A stretch of DNA of 49,584 nucleotides. It comes from an uncultured Bacteroidales bacterium. GTDB lineage: Bacteria > Bacteroidota > Bacteroidia > Bacteroidales > FEN-979. A program made the translations under genes and the position numbers. The stretch is from assembly GCA_903885595.1 (NCBI GenBank), contig CAISJJ010000210.1, positions 1 through 49,584 on the forward strand, written 5' to 3'. Below the pieces are notes generated by a model. The model saw only the letters and a list, made by a program, of their open reading frames with translations, made no database searches and was not told the origin of the DNA. How positions within the stretch are numbered: position 1 is the stretch's first letter; every line of letters starts with the position of its first letter. Positions 35,040 to 42,876 of this stretch are shown here, one piece after another.

Positions 35040-35223
35040 GTCACATATCAGTCACCTCATCGCAGCTGCGGCTGTTGCTCGATTTTCGATTTTACATACT
35101 CCCTCTGATTGAGACCGCGCCAGCCTGAGGCTGCTTATGTGGTGACTGATGTGTGACAGATCAGATGTTCCCTCGGATTCAGATCAGGTCATGCTGAGGC
35201 TGTTTATATGGCGACTGATGTTA
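35040..35223 (+). repeat. Nested palindromic repeat, copy A
   Basis: The copy starts 17 bases after the acyltransferase stop. Left arm GTCACATATCAGTCACC (35040-35056) pairs with GGTGACTGATGTGTGAC (35141-35157), 16 of 17 positions. Inside lie the conserved left box CGCAGCTGCGGCTGTTGCTC and right box GAGACCGCGCCAGCCTGAGG. A second, unpaired right arm (TGCTGAGGCTGTTTATATGG and GCGACTGATG, about 35192-35219) follows. The remainder up to 35377 has no gene. Confidence 0.8.
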
Positions 35224-35377
35224 TCTCAGCAATGTAAACAATTTTGTAATTTTATCATCAGGATATTTGCCCTGTTGATTGTTTTGCGGTTTTAATATAA
35301 AGGGGGTCCTCTTTTCAGGGTAAATTGATAATACTGGAATGGGTCGATGCTGCTAATTTTATAATAACCAAAATTGA

Positions 35378-36130
35378 ATGATGTTTAACAGTGCAACAGC
35401 CATGATTAAACCGACAATATTTTTTTCATTCCTTCTACTATGTTTTGCGTCACTCGAGGCGCAGGTTCCGGACAGGGGCAGTGTTACCGATATTGATGGC
35501 AATGTTTACCAGACTGTTATAATTGGCAGGTACGAGTGGATGGCAGAGAACCTGAAAACCACCACGTACAACAATGGTGCAAAAATCCCCAAAATTACGG
35601 GAGACACAGCCTGGTCGCGATTAAGCAGTGATGCTTATTGTTTCTACAACGACAATGAAGGCATGGCCGATACCTGCGGGGCACTTTACAACTGGTACGC
35701 GGTAAACACGGGTAATCTTTGCCCTGGTGGATGGCGGGTTCCTACTGATGAGGAGTGGAAGTTTCTGGAGGGTTGTGCTGATTCCCGTTACGATCCCGGC
35801 GATTCGGTTTGGGATAACCGGGGGCTCAGGGGATACGATGCCGCGCAGCGGCTTAAGTCAACTTCGGGGTGGAGATCAGGCCGCAATGGTACTGACGCAA
35901 TCGGTTTCGCTGCCCTCCCTTGCGGTGAGCACCTCAGCAGCGGCCGTTACTTCATTGCAGGCAGCAACGGATTCTGGTGGAGCAGTAACGAATACGGTAC
36001 AACGACCGCCTGGTACCGCAGCATAATCTATTCGTTCGAGGAGGTGATGCGCAACTTTCATGACAAGCGGTTCGGTTTCTCGGTCAGGTGTTTGAGGAAT
36101 GTAAATGAAGGCGCCGGAAATATAAAATAA
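35378..36130 (+). CDS. Secreted FISUMP-domain protein
   Basis: The 250-residue protein has a signal peptide (PTIFFSFLLLCFASLEAQ) and one complete FISUMP domain: GSVTDIDGNVYQTVIIGRYE, WMAENLKTTTYNNGAKIP, GALYNWYAVNTGNLCPGGWR, VPTDEEWKFLEGC, GFAALPCGEH and the terminal GFSVRCLRNV. The fold is related to sulfatase-modifying/C-type-lectin-like modules and occurs in large paralogous sets of surface proteins; binding rather than catalysis is the usual guess. ATGs at 35378 and 35402 are both possible. It is complete, unlike the copy at 3402. Confidence 0.9.
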   Translation: MMFNSATAMIKPTIFFSFLLLCFASLEAQVPDRGSVTDIDGNVYQTVIIGRYEWMAENLKTTTYNNGAKIPKITGDTAWSRLSSDAYCFYNDNEGMADTCGALYNWYAVNTGNLCPGGWRVPTDEEWKFLEGCADSRYDPGDSVWDNRGLRGYDAAQRLKSTSGWRSGRNGTDAIGFAALPCGEHLSSGRYFIAGSNGFWWSSNEYGTTTAWYRSIIYSFEEVMRNFHDKRFGFSVRCLRNVNEGAGNIK

Positions 36131-36272
36131 TTGTAGGTTTGTTCAATCGGTTTACCGGAAAATGTTGTAACTTTCGCCCAACAGCAGCAAATTACATACA
36201 TTGGAGACCTATCCATTTCGGCTTATCAACCGGCGCCTAACGAATTAATATAAAACCAAATACGCCAGTATC

Positions 36273-37676
36273 ATGAACTTTCACAGAAACTTCGGAAACC
36301 GCTACATCCTGCTATTCCCTTTGATAATGGGAATGTTACTGAGCCTGCGATTGCAAGCTCAGAATTTTTCAAAGAGCCAGGTTCAAATCTCCGATCAGCC
36401 CAGGAGCCTTGACCAGACCCAAATTCAGGATGAATCAAAAAACCTGGCTCAAACCCAGGCCAAAATACAATGCCAGCCACAAGACCAGCCAGGTGGCCAG
36501 ATTCCGGTCGCAGGATATATTGAAAATCAATCACTGAAGCAGCATACGTCCAATATTCATGACCCAATCCCGGTTCAGGATACGGTCAAGCCAACGGTCA
36601 AGGCTCCAAAGGCAAAGCTCAACCTGAAAGATACGCTGGACCAGAAACTTGACCTGAGCGATTACCTCATCAACATGCACGGATTTGTGCCATGGCCGGT
36701 GATCATCAGCGAACCATCTCTCGGCAGTTTCGGTTTGGCCATGGCTCTTGTGTTTATCAGTCCGAAGAAAACTGCAAAGAAAGGAGAGCAATTCCATTTC
36801 CCCGACATCACGGGAGTAGCTGGCATGTGGACCCTTAACAACACCTGGGGTGTTGGGGGAATGAGGCAGGGTAGCTTCCCAAAGATCGGCATGCGGTACA
36901 ACATTGTTGCTGCCTATGCCGACATCAACATCAATTTTTACAGGAATTTCACGCACCTGGGGGAAAAGGAGGTGCTGTTCAAGCTCAAAACTATCCTTGG
37001 GGTTCTGGATGTGAGCGAAAACCTATTCCGGAACAAACTTTTCGCAGGACTCAACTATACTTTTTCCAACATAACTACTTCAACGGAGTTTGAGAACATC
37101 CCCGATTCGATGTTCAACCAGAAACCCGGCATGACGAAAAATTCCGGGTTGCTCGGATTGTATCTTGAATGGGATTCACGCAACACCATTTTCACCCCCG
37201 ACAAGGGAATCAGGACCAAAGCTTCGTTTGGCATCGGCCGGAACTGGACTGTCAGTGATTTTGACTACGAGAAAAGCGAGGTCTTTATCAACGGGTTTAT
37301 GCGACCAGTTAAGTGGTGGGTATGCGGGTTGAGGGCCGACTGGCAGTGGGTCGGCGGTAATGCTCCTTTCTACCTGCTTCCCTACATCAAAATGAGGGGC
37401 ATCGGGGCCATGGTTTACCAGGGGGACCAGGTGCTGCAGCTCGAGACGGAGCAGCGTTTTGATGTTACGCTCCGGTGGAGTGTTCTCGGGTTTGCCGGGG
37501 TTGGGAAGACTTTCAGCAGTTCGAAGTACCTGGAGGATCCAACCTGGCATGTTGCCGGTGGAGCGGGTTTCCGTTACCTTCTCTCCAGGATCTTCCGGAT
37601 GAGGATGGGGGTTGATCTCGCGGTTGGGCCCGACCAGTTTGCCTATTACATTGTGCTGGGACATTACTGGAACTGA
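36273..37676 (+). CDS. Omp85/BamA-like outer-membrane barrel without POTRA domains
   Basis: The 467-residue protein has a signal peptide (YILLFPLIMGMLLSLRLQAQ). A low-complexity Gln/Ser-rich stretch covers about residues 30-75 (QNFSKSQVQISDQ, DQTQIQDESKN, LAQTQAKIQ). A 16-strand-type surface-antigen barrel follows: EWDSRNTIFTPDKGIRTKAS, YIKMRGIGAMVYQGDQVLQL, ETEQRFDVTLRWSVLGFAGV and the terminal VLGHYWN. POTRA domains, which BamA and TamA use to bind substrates, are absent. This makes it similar to stand-alone barrels or those linked to patatin phospholipases. Its function is unknown. Confidence 0.87.
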   Translation: MNFHRNFGNRYILLFPLIMGMLLSLRLQAQNFSKSQVQISDQPRSLDQTQIQDESKNLAQTQAKIQCQPQDQPGGQIPVAGYIENQSLKQHTSNIHDPIPVQDTVKPTVKAPKAKLNLKDTLDQKLDLSDYLINMHGFVPWPVIISEPSLGSFGLAMALVFISPKKTAKKGEQFHFPDITGVAGMWTLNNTWGVGGMRQGSFPKIGMRYNIVAAYADININFYRNFTHLGEKEVLFKLKTILGVLDVSENLFRNKLFAGLNYTFSNITTSTEFENIPDSMFNQKPGMTKNSGLLGLYLEWDSRNTIFTPDKGIRTKASFGIGRNWTVSDFDYEKSEVFINGFMRPVKWWVCGLRADWQWVGGNAPFYLLPYIKMRGIGAMVYQGDQVLQLETEQRFDVTLRWSVLGFAGVGKTFSSSKYLEDPTWHVAGGAGFRYLLSRIFRMRMGVDLAVGPDQFAYYIVLGHYWN

Positions 37677-37715
37677 TTCTTGCCAACATCAGTCACCGCT
37701 GTGTAAGCCATGCTG

Positions 37716-37847
37716 TCACTTCCCCTTCAGTGTCGCAATCTCTTTTGTGAGTTGTTCAACTTTCGCTGTTAGCTCCTGGATTTCTTTAACCACCGGAATA
37801 ATGAAAATTCCATAAAGATTAAGTAATTTTATAGCAGAATCCCTCAT
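37716..37847 (-). CDS. Short coiled-coil ORF, probably a remnant of a larger surface/tail-fibre-like protein
   Basis: An ATG at 37847 opens 43 residues: an aliphatic, slightly hydrophobic start (KLLNLYGIFIIPVVKEIQEL) and a clear heptad coiled coil (TAKVEQLTKEIATLKGK) before the stop. 'xVKAIQEL-coiled coil' endings are frequent at the C-terminus of Bacteroidota proteins with an endosialidase-chaperone-type tail. A stop lies just upstream in frame, so the rest of such a gene is missing. It could be a leftover fragment or a tiny real protein. Confidence 0.35.
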   Translation of the reverse strand: MRDSAIKLLNLYGIFIIPVVKEIQELTAKVEQLTKEIATLKGK

Positions 37848-37872
37848 CTGGGTTTAACTAAAAGTAAAATCT

Positions 37873-38802
37873 ATGGTACAAACAATATTAGGCTCAGGAG
37901 GAGCCATTGGCATTCCTCTCGCCAGGGAGCTAAAAAGTTATACAGGGAAAATCCGCCTGGTAAGCAGAAATCCGAAAAAGGTTAATGATACAGATGAATT
38001 ATTTCCTGCCGACGTTAATGATCTCAGCCAGATCGACAAGGTTATCGCCGGAAGCGAAATAGTTTATGTGACAGTCGGGTTTGAATACAGGACAAAAGTC
38101 TGGCAAAAAACCTGGCCCTCATTCATCCGGGAGGTGGTAAAAGCATGCAGGAAATACGATGCAAAGCTGGTTTTCTTTGACAATGTCTATATGTATGCCA
38201 AAACCGCCATTCCTTTCATGACAGAGGCCTCGCCAATAATGCCACCCAGTGAAAAAGGAAAAGTCAGGGCAAAAGTCCTGGAAATAATTTTAAACGAAGT
38301 GGAACAAAATAATCTTAAAGCACTGATTTCCAGGGCAGCTGATTTTTATGGGCCCGATAACAGGAACAGTGCGCTATCCATTATGGTTATTGATAATTTG
38401 AGGAAAGGGAAGAAAGCCCAGGCCTTTGGAGACATCTCGAAAATTCATACCTATACCTATACTCCTGACGCAGCAAAAGCAACCGCAATTCTGGGAAATA
38501 CTGCAGATGCCTATAACCAGGTATGGCATGTTCCAACAACCAAAGAAAAAATAACCAACTTTGATTGGATTGGGTTAATTGCCAAAGAACTTAACAAGGA
38601 ACCTAAAGTTCAAACAGTACCAACCTGGATGTTGCATGCGGCGGGCCTGTTTATTCCCATGATGAAAGAATTCCCGGAGATGGTATATCAATATGAGAAT
38701 GATTACATCTTTGACAGCAGCAAATTCGAGAAACGATTTGGTATTTATGCCACATCTCCCAAAGACGGGATCAAACGTACGTTGGAAAGCATGAGCCAAT
38801 AA
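37873..38802 (+). CDS. Extended SDR (NAD-dependent epimerase/dehydratase-like) protein
   Basis: The 309-residue cytoplasmic protein has the glycine-rich motif LGSGGAIGIPLA (GxGGxxG at 7-13), RLVSRNPKKV for the cofactor ribose/phosphate, GSEIVYVTVGFEYRTKVWQK, and LVFFDNVYMYAKTA where the active Tyr would lie (Y-M-Y-A-K). ISRAADFYGPDNRNSALSIM and IHTYTYTPDAAKAT then form the substrate domain. It fits the atypical/extended SDR group, acting on a nucleotide sugar or other carbonyl substrate. It stands alone with no biosynthetic neighbours. Confidence 0.9.
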   Translation: MVQTILGSGGAIGIPLARELKSYTGKIRLVSRNPKKVNDTDELFPADVNDLSQIDKVIAGSEIVYVTVGFEYRTKVWQKTWPSFIREVVKACRKYDAKLVFFDNVYMYAKTAIPFMTEASPIMPPSEKGKVRAKVLEIILNEVEQNNLKALISRAADFYGPDNRNSALSIMVIDNLRKGKKAQAFGDISKIHTYTYTPDAAKATAILGNTADAYNQVWHVPTTKEKITNFDWIGLIAKELNKEPKVQTVPTWMLHAAGLFIPMMKEFPEMVYQYENDYIFDSSKFEKRFGIYATSPKDGIKRTLESMSQ

Positions 38803-38947
38803 CAAACTTCTGCTTCAAAACAAGTTGCCTTTTCAGTGTACGTGAGAAGGCAAAAACCTTAATGTGTCCGGCTGGTGACAGATATTTTTAAACAAATCTC
38901 CGATTTCATTTTGAACTTTCCCCGATACCTGGTATCTTCATATTCTG

Positions 38948-40654
38948 ATGAAAAGATTAAAAGTGAAAAAAGGAAGTAAAATAAAAACTTTTACATTCTG
39001 CCTGCTTATGACTGCGTTTCTGTTTGCAGCAGCAGGAATACCGGCGCAGAATATTTTTCGTGCTGTAATGAAAGAAAATCTTGCGGAAGTAAAAGAGTTA
39101 GTAGAAAAAGATCCCAGGTGTGTAAAGTTAAAAGCAGTAGGAACAGGCTGGTTTTTATCAAGCCCACTGCATATTGCGGCTCAAAAAGATAATGAAGAGA
39201 TAGCGGCCTACCTGATTGAACATGGGGCGGATATTAACGCACTAAGAGAGGATTTTCAAACACCACTCTTCATGGCTGGGATTAAGGTTTCAAAATTACT
39301 TGTCGAAAAAGGGGCAAATATAAATTACACAACCCCTGATGGACGAACCGCAATTTTTTATGCGGTGGAGATGGAGGACAGGAGTGTTTTCGATTATTTG
39401 CTTGACCGGGGTGCAAAGCTGCCTGAGACAGGAACGTATGGCGCTATGCGTACCATTGAATTTGGTTTGCAGGGCGGAAGCCTGAAGTGCCTGGAAAAAT
39501 ACCTGCAGCAAGGATTAAACATCCGTTACGAAAACAACATGAAGATGACGCTGGCCCATTTTGCTGCCCAAAGTAATTCGACTGCATTGATGGGTAGGTT
39601 AATTAAGCTTGGAGCGCCAATTAAAAATACTGACATATTTGGATGGACTGCGCTTCATACTGCGGCATACGGGGGAAACCTGGCAGTTGTTAAACTGCTT
39701 GTTCTGAATGGTTCAGACAAGAACGCCCTTACCATCGACGGAAAGACACCCTGCATGCTTGCAACTGAAAAGAAAAAGACCGATGTGGCTGATTATTTAA
39801 TTTCACTTGGGGCCGATCAAACAGGTGTAAAGCCTTTGGTTTTATCCGGGGATTATTTCGGGCAAAAGCTTCATGGCATGACACCTGAGCCATTTATTCC
39901 TCCCCTTCCCGATATTCAAAAAGGCTTGCATGGTATTTATACTTTTTCACCTGATGGAAAGGAGGCTTTCTGGAAAGCCAACTGGGATCCGAATACTGCC
40001 ATTATAGGATCAACAAGGATCAATGACCAGTGGACCACGCCCGGAAATGCTCCATTTTCAGCTGAAATCCAGGGGGATGATGTTCCGTTTATCACTCCTG
40101 ACGGGCAGAAACTGTTTTTTCTTTCCCAGCGACCTGTGACAACAAAGGAATTGGTTTTTCCCTATGTGGAAAAAATATGGGTTATGGATAAGACTGCAGA
40201 TGGATGGTCGGAACCAAAGAAATTACCGGAAATTATAAATTCAATTGAGGGCATGCATTGGCAGCTTTCATCTGATCTTAAAGGCAATCTTTACTTCGGG
40301 GCAGGAGGTCATATTTATTGTTCGGAATATATTAACGGAGAATATATCAAACCTGAAAAACTTGACAGTACCATTAATAACAAATCCGGGAATTTTTCTC
40401 CTTTTATCGCGTCGGATGGCAGCTATCTCATTTTCTCAAGGCAGGTCCCGTATTATACCTATCAGCTCTGTATCTGTTTCAGGAAACCGGATGGTGCATG
40501 GGGTGAAACCATCAATTTAAGTAACTACCTGAAATTTGAATATGCCCTGAATCCAAGGGTTACTGCCGATGGAAAATATTTCTTTTTTACGGGGAGGCTG
40601 GGGGTTACATATTGGGCCGATGCTTCATTTATTGAAGGGTTGAGGCCGAAATAA
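38948..40654 (+). CDS. Secreted fusion of ankyrin repeats and PD40/TolB-like propeller
   Basis: The 568-residue protein has a signal peptide (TFCLLMTAFLFAAAGIPAQ). About eight ankyrin repeats follow over residues 35-300, for example LHIAAQKDNEEIAAYLIEHG, YTTPDGRTAIFYAVEMED and GWTALHTAAYGGNLAVVKLL. A C-terminal beta-propeller of WD40-like PD40 blades covers about 305-560: TFSPDGKEAFWKANWDPNTA, FITPDGQKLFFLSQRP, FIASDGSYLIFSRQ and RVTADGKYFFFTGRLG. PD40 blades resemble TolB and bind proteins or sugars. The pairing with ankyrins in one secreted chain is uncommon and suggests a protein- or glycan-binding scaffold. Confidence 0.9.
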   Translation: MKRLKVKKGSKIKTFTFCLLMTAFLFAAAGIPAQNIFRAVMKENLAEVKELVEKDPRCVKLKAVGTGWFLSSPLHIAAQKDNEEIAAYLIEHGADINALREDFQTPLFMAGIKVSKLLVEKGANINYTTPDGRTAIFYAVEMEDRSVFDYLLDRGAKLPETGTYGAMRTIEFGLQGGSLKCLEKYLQQGLNIRYENNMKMTLAHFAAQSNSTALMGRLIKLGAPIKNTDIFGWTALHTAAYGGNLAVVKLLVLNGSDKNALTIDGKTPCMLATEKKKTDVADYLISLGADQTGVKPLVLSGDYFGQKLHGMTPEPFIPPLPDIQKGLHGIYTFSPDGKEAFWKANWDPNTAIIGSTRINDQWTTPGNAPFSAEIQGDDVPFITPDGQKLFFLSQRPVTTKELVFPYVEKIWVMDKTADGWSEPKKLPEIINSIEGMHWQLSSDLKGNLYFGAGGHIYCSEYINGEYIKPEKLDSTINNKSGNFSPFIASDGSYLIFSRQVPYYTYQLCICFRKPDGAWGETINLSNYLKFEYALNPRVTADGKYFFFTGRLGVTYWADASFIEGLRPK

Positions 40655-40670
40655 AGGGCATAAATGCCAA

Positions 40671-40917
40671 ACATCAGTCGTCACACCGCAACTGCGGCTG
40701 TTACTCAGGTTTTCAGGTTCACAACAGACACCACAACGCAACTGCGGCTGTCGCTAGATGTTTTCAGAATATTCACCTTTTCATAAAGACCGCTTCAGCC
40801 TGAGGTTGCTTTTGTGGTATCTGTTGTTTCCATGGTAACTTTTCCGATTGATCCGTTATTTTTAGTTCTTCCTGAAGCTGCCAAAGCCTGAGGTTGCTTT
40901 TGTGGGGACTGATATTT
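40671..40917 (+). repeat. Nested palindromic repeat, copy B (one element inside another)
   Basis: It starts 17 bases after the ankyrin gene stop. The outer pair is ATCAGTC (40673-40679) with GACTGAT (40907-40913). The inner pair is ACAACAGACACCACAA (from 40721) with TTGTGGTATCTGTTGT (40812-40827). Each left arm continues into GCAACTGCGGCTG, and each right arm is preceded by AGCCTGAGGTTGCTTTTGTG. The rest of the gap to 41009 has only a promoter box. Confidence 0.85.
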
Positions 40918-40981
40918 TACACGGGAGTTGTAACACATAAAATAATTCTGAGAAAAAAGATCAATTTAGAATGAATCTATG

Positions 40982-40989
40982 TAGTTTTG
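40982..40989 (+). promoter_or_regulatory. Putative -7 promoter box of the VOC gene
   Basis: TAGTTTTG fits TAnnTTTG and lies 20 bases before the ATG at 41010. A TTTA sits near the expected -33 position, a weak match only. Confidence 0.35.
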
Positions 40990-41009
40990 TAATCTAAAGC
41001 AATAAAATC

Positions 41010-41449
41010 ATGGCACGAACAAGCACTTATGTGAACTTTAAACGGAATTCCTGGGAAGCATTTACTTTTTACAGATCCATTTTTGGCGGAGATTTCACCG
41101 GTGGCGGTGTTGCTCGGTTCAGTGATATCCCTGCGACTGATGGAATGCCTGCCATGGCTGAGGAGGATAAAAACCTGATTATGCATATTGAACTGGTCCT
41201 TCCTGGTGGTCATATTTTAATGGGTTCGGATGCACCTGAATCGATGGGATTCAACGTCAATTCGGGAATAATATCTTTATTAATCTTGAACCGGATTTAA
41301 GGTCGGAGACCAAAAAACTTTTTGATGCATTATCTGCAGGCGGCCGGGTCACAATGGAAATGCAGGATATGTTCTGGGGTGCTTATTACGGAATTTGTAC
41401 CGATAAGTACGGCATTCACTGGATGTTTAATTGCACGGAAAAAGCTTGA
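41010..41449 (+). pseudogene. VOC/PhnB-like glyoxalase-fold protein with a 1-base frameshift
   Basis: The first frame reads TYVNFKRNSWEAFTFYRSIF, MHIELVLPGGHILMGSDAPE and GFNVNSG, a typical PhnB/DUF1428-like VOC start. It then runs into 11 unrelated residues and a stop. The +1 frame continues perfectly from the same point (NIFINLEPDLRSETKKLFDA, GGRVTMEMQDMFWGAYYGIC, DKYGIHWMFNC) to TGA at 41447-41449. One missing A near 41267 explains the break. Restored, the protein would have about 146 residues, the normal family length. It is either a recent null mutation or a sequencing error. Confidence 0.8.
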
Positions 41450-41520
41450 TTTTTTTAATTTGGATACCAACGGAAAAACATTGATCGATCTCTAAAATGT
41501 TAAAACCTGAATAATACGTT

Positions 41521-42528
41521 ATGCAAAAAATTACAACGCCGGCTGATCTGATGGAAACGGTCAATGCCTTCAGGATGAGCCGCCTGATACTGACTGCTTT
41601 TGAACTTGGAATTTTTGATCATCTTTCGGGAACGAGTTTGACTTCTTCGGCACTGGCCGGGAAAATGGGCACTGATCCAAGGGCCACCGACCGCCTTCTG
41701 AATGCATTGACAGGGACCGGGCTTGTGCATTTGAAAAATGGGAGTTTCTTCAATTCTGGTTTTTCTGAAAAATTTCTCGTGCATGCTGCTCCTTCCTTTT
41801 TGGAAGGACTGGGTCATTCGGTGAGTTTATGGAAAACCTGGAATACACTGACCGATGCTGTGAGGGCAGGGCACTCTGTTGCCGACATCGTTCAGAACGA
41901 CATTAACCATCGCGGTGATGCATGGATTGAACCTTTTATTGCGGCCATGCATGCCAGGGGAATTGCCCAGGGAAAAGAGCTGGCAGCCCTTCTTGATCTG
42001 TCAACGACCTTTCGTGTCCTTGATGTAGGTGGTGGTTCCGGTGCCTTTACGTTTGCCTTCATTGAAAGAAACCCGGCTATCACGGGTGTGATCTTCGATC
42101 TTCCCAACGTAGTGCCGGTCACGCAGAAATATATTGACAAAGCGGGATTCAACGGGGTTGTCGCCACGCTCAAGGGTGATTACCTTCACGATGATCTTGG
42201 AAACGGGTTTGACCTGGTGCTGATGTCGGCCATCATTCATATCAACGATCCTGCTGAGAACAGACTTCTGATAAGGAAAGGGGCGGCGGCGCTGAAGGAG
42301 GGTGGTCAGCTTGTCATCATTGATCATGTAATGAATGATGACCGGACGGAACCGTTCGCCGGGGCTATGTTCACGCTTAATATGTTGGCGGGAACCAAAC
42401 ACGGCGACACCTATACCGAACTGGAACTCCGTGAATGGATGCTGGATGCCGGGTTGGCAGAGGTCAGGCTGATCACGGCCCCTTCGGGTATGCAGGTGAT
42501 GACCGGTAATAAATGTAAAATATCTTAA
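41521..42528 (+). CDS. Class I O-methyltransferase with N-terminal dimerisation domain
   Basis: The 335-residue enzyme has the two-domain build of the hydroxyneurosporene/acetylserotonin O-methyltransferase family. A helical winged-helix dimerisation domain comes first (VNAFRMSRLILTAFELGIFD, KMGTDPRATDRLLNALTGTG). The SAM-binding Rossmann domain follows: motif I VLDVGGGSGAFTFAFIERNP near residue 166, VIFDLPNVVPVTQKYI, the GDYLHDDLGNGFDLVLMSAI motif and the metal-free catalytic His in AIIHIND. It methylates a hydroxyl (or thiol) group on a small molecule. No pathway neighbours identify the substrate. Confidence 0.9.
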   Translation: MQKITTPADLMETVNAFRMSRLILTAFELGIFDHLSGTSLTSSALAGKMGTDPRATDRLLNALTGTGLVHLKNGSFFNSGFSEKFLVHAAPSFLEGLGHSVSLWKTWNTLTDAVRAGHSVADIVQNDINHRGDAWIEPFIAAMHARGIAQGKELAALLDLSTTFRVLDVGGGSGAFTFAFIERNPAITGVIFDLPNVVPVTQKYIDKAGFNGVVATLKGDYLHDDLGNGFDLVLMSAIIHINDPAENRLLIRKGAAALKEGGQLVIIDHVMNDDRTEPFAGAMFTLNMLAGTKHGDTYTELELREWMLDAGLAEVRLITAPSGMQVMTGNKCKIS

Positions 42529-42540
42529 ATCGTTTCATAA

Positions 42541-42700
42541 CCATCGCCTCAGCGATGCTGCGGCTGTTGCCCAGTTATTCAGGTTCACAACAGATACCAC
42601 AACGCAACTGCGACTGTCGCCCGATGTTGTCAGTATTTTTACCTTTTCATACAGACCGCTTCAGACTAAGCTTGCTTTTGTGGTATCTGTTGTTTCCTTG
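42541..42700 (+). repeat. Nested palindromic repeat, copy C
   Basis: It starts 13 bases after the methyltransferase stop. The inner pair is perfect over 16 bases: ACAACAGATACCACAA (42587-42602) with TTGTGGTATCTGTTGT (42679-42694). A second, outer left box (GATGCTGCGGCTGTTGCCCA, about 42554-42573) is preserved, but its right partner after 42700 is degraded. The gap up to 42876 contains nothing else recognised. Confidence 0.8.
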
Positions 42701-42876
42701 GTTGATTAGAGTTACTCTTGAACCTGTCAGGGATTGAGGTTGATTTTAGTTTTGACATGCAACGCTGATTTTCAATAAACCTGGGATCATCGGCGTGACC
42801 CTACCGGTTGGTTCATTTTTTTTCTGCATCTTTGTTTACCATTTCGAATAAAGCAAAGATTATTAAGATCAGGCTT

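Noticed and set aside
37683..37722. Possible seventh copy of the palindromic family (ATCAGTCACC after the Omp85 gene stop)
   Set aside because: Only about ten bases match the left arm and no right arm is present; it may be a decayed copy but is too weak to list.
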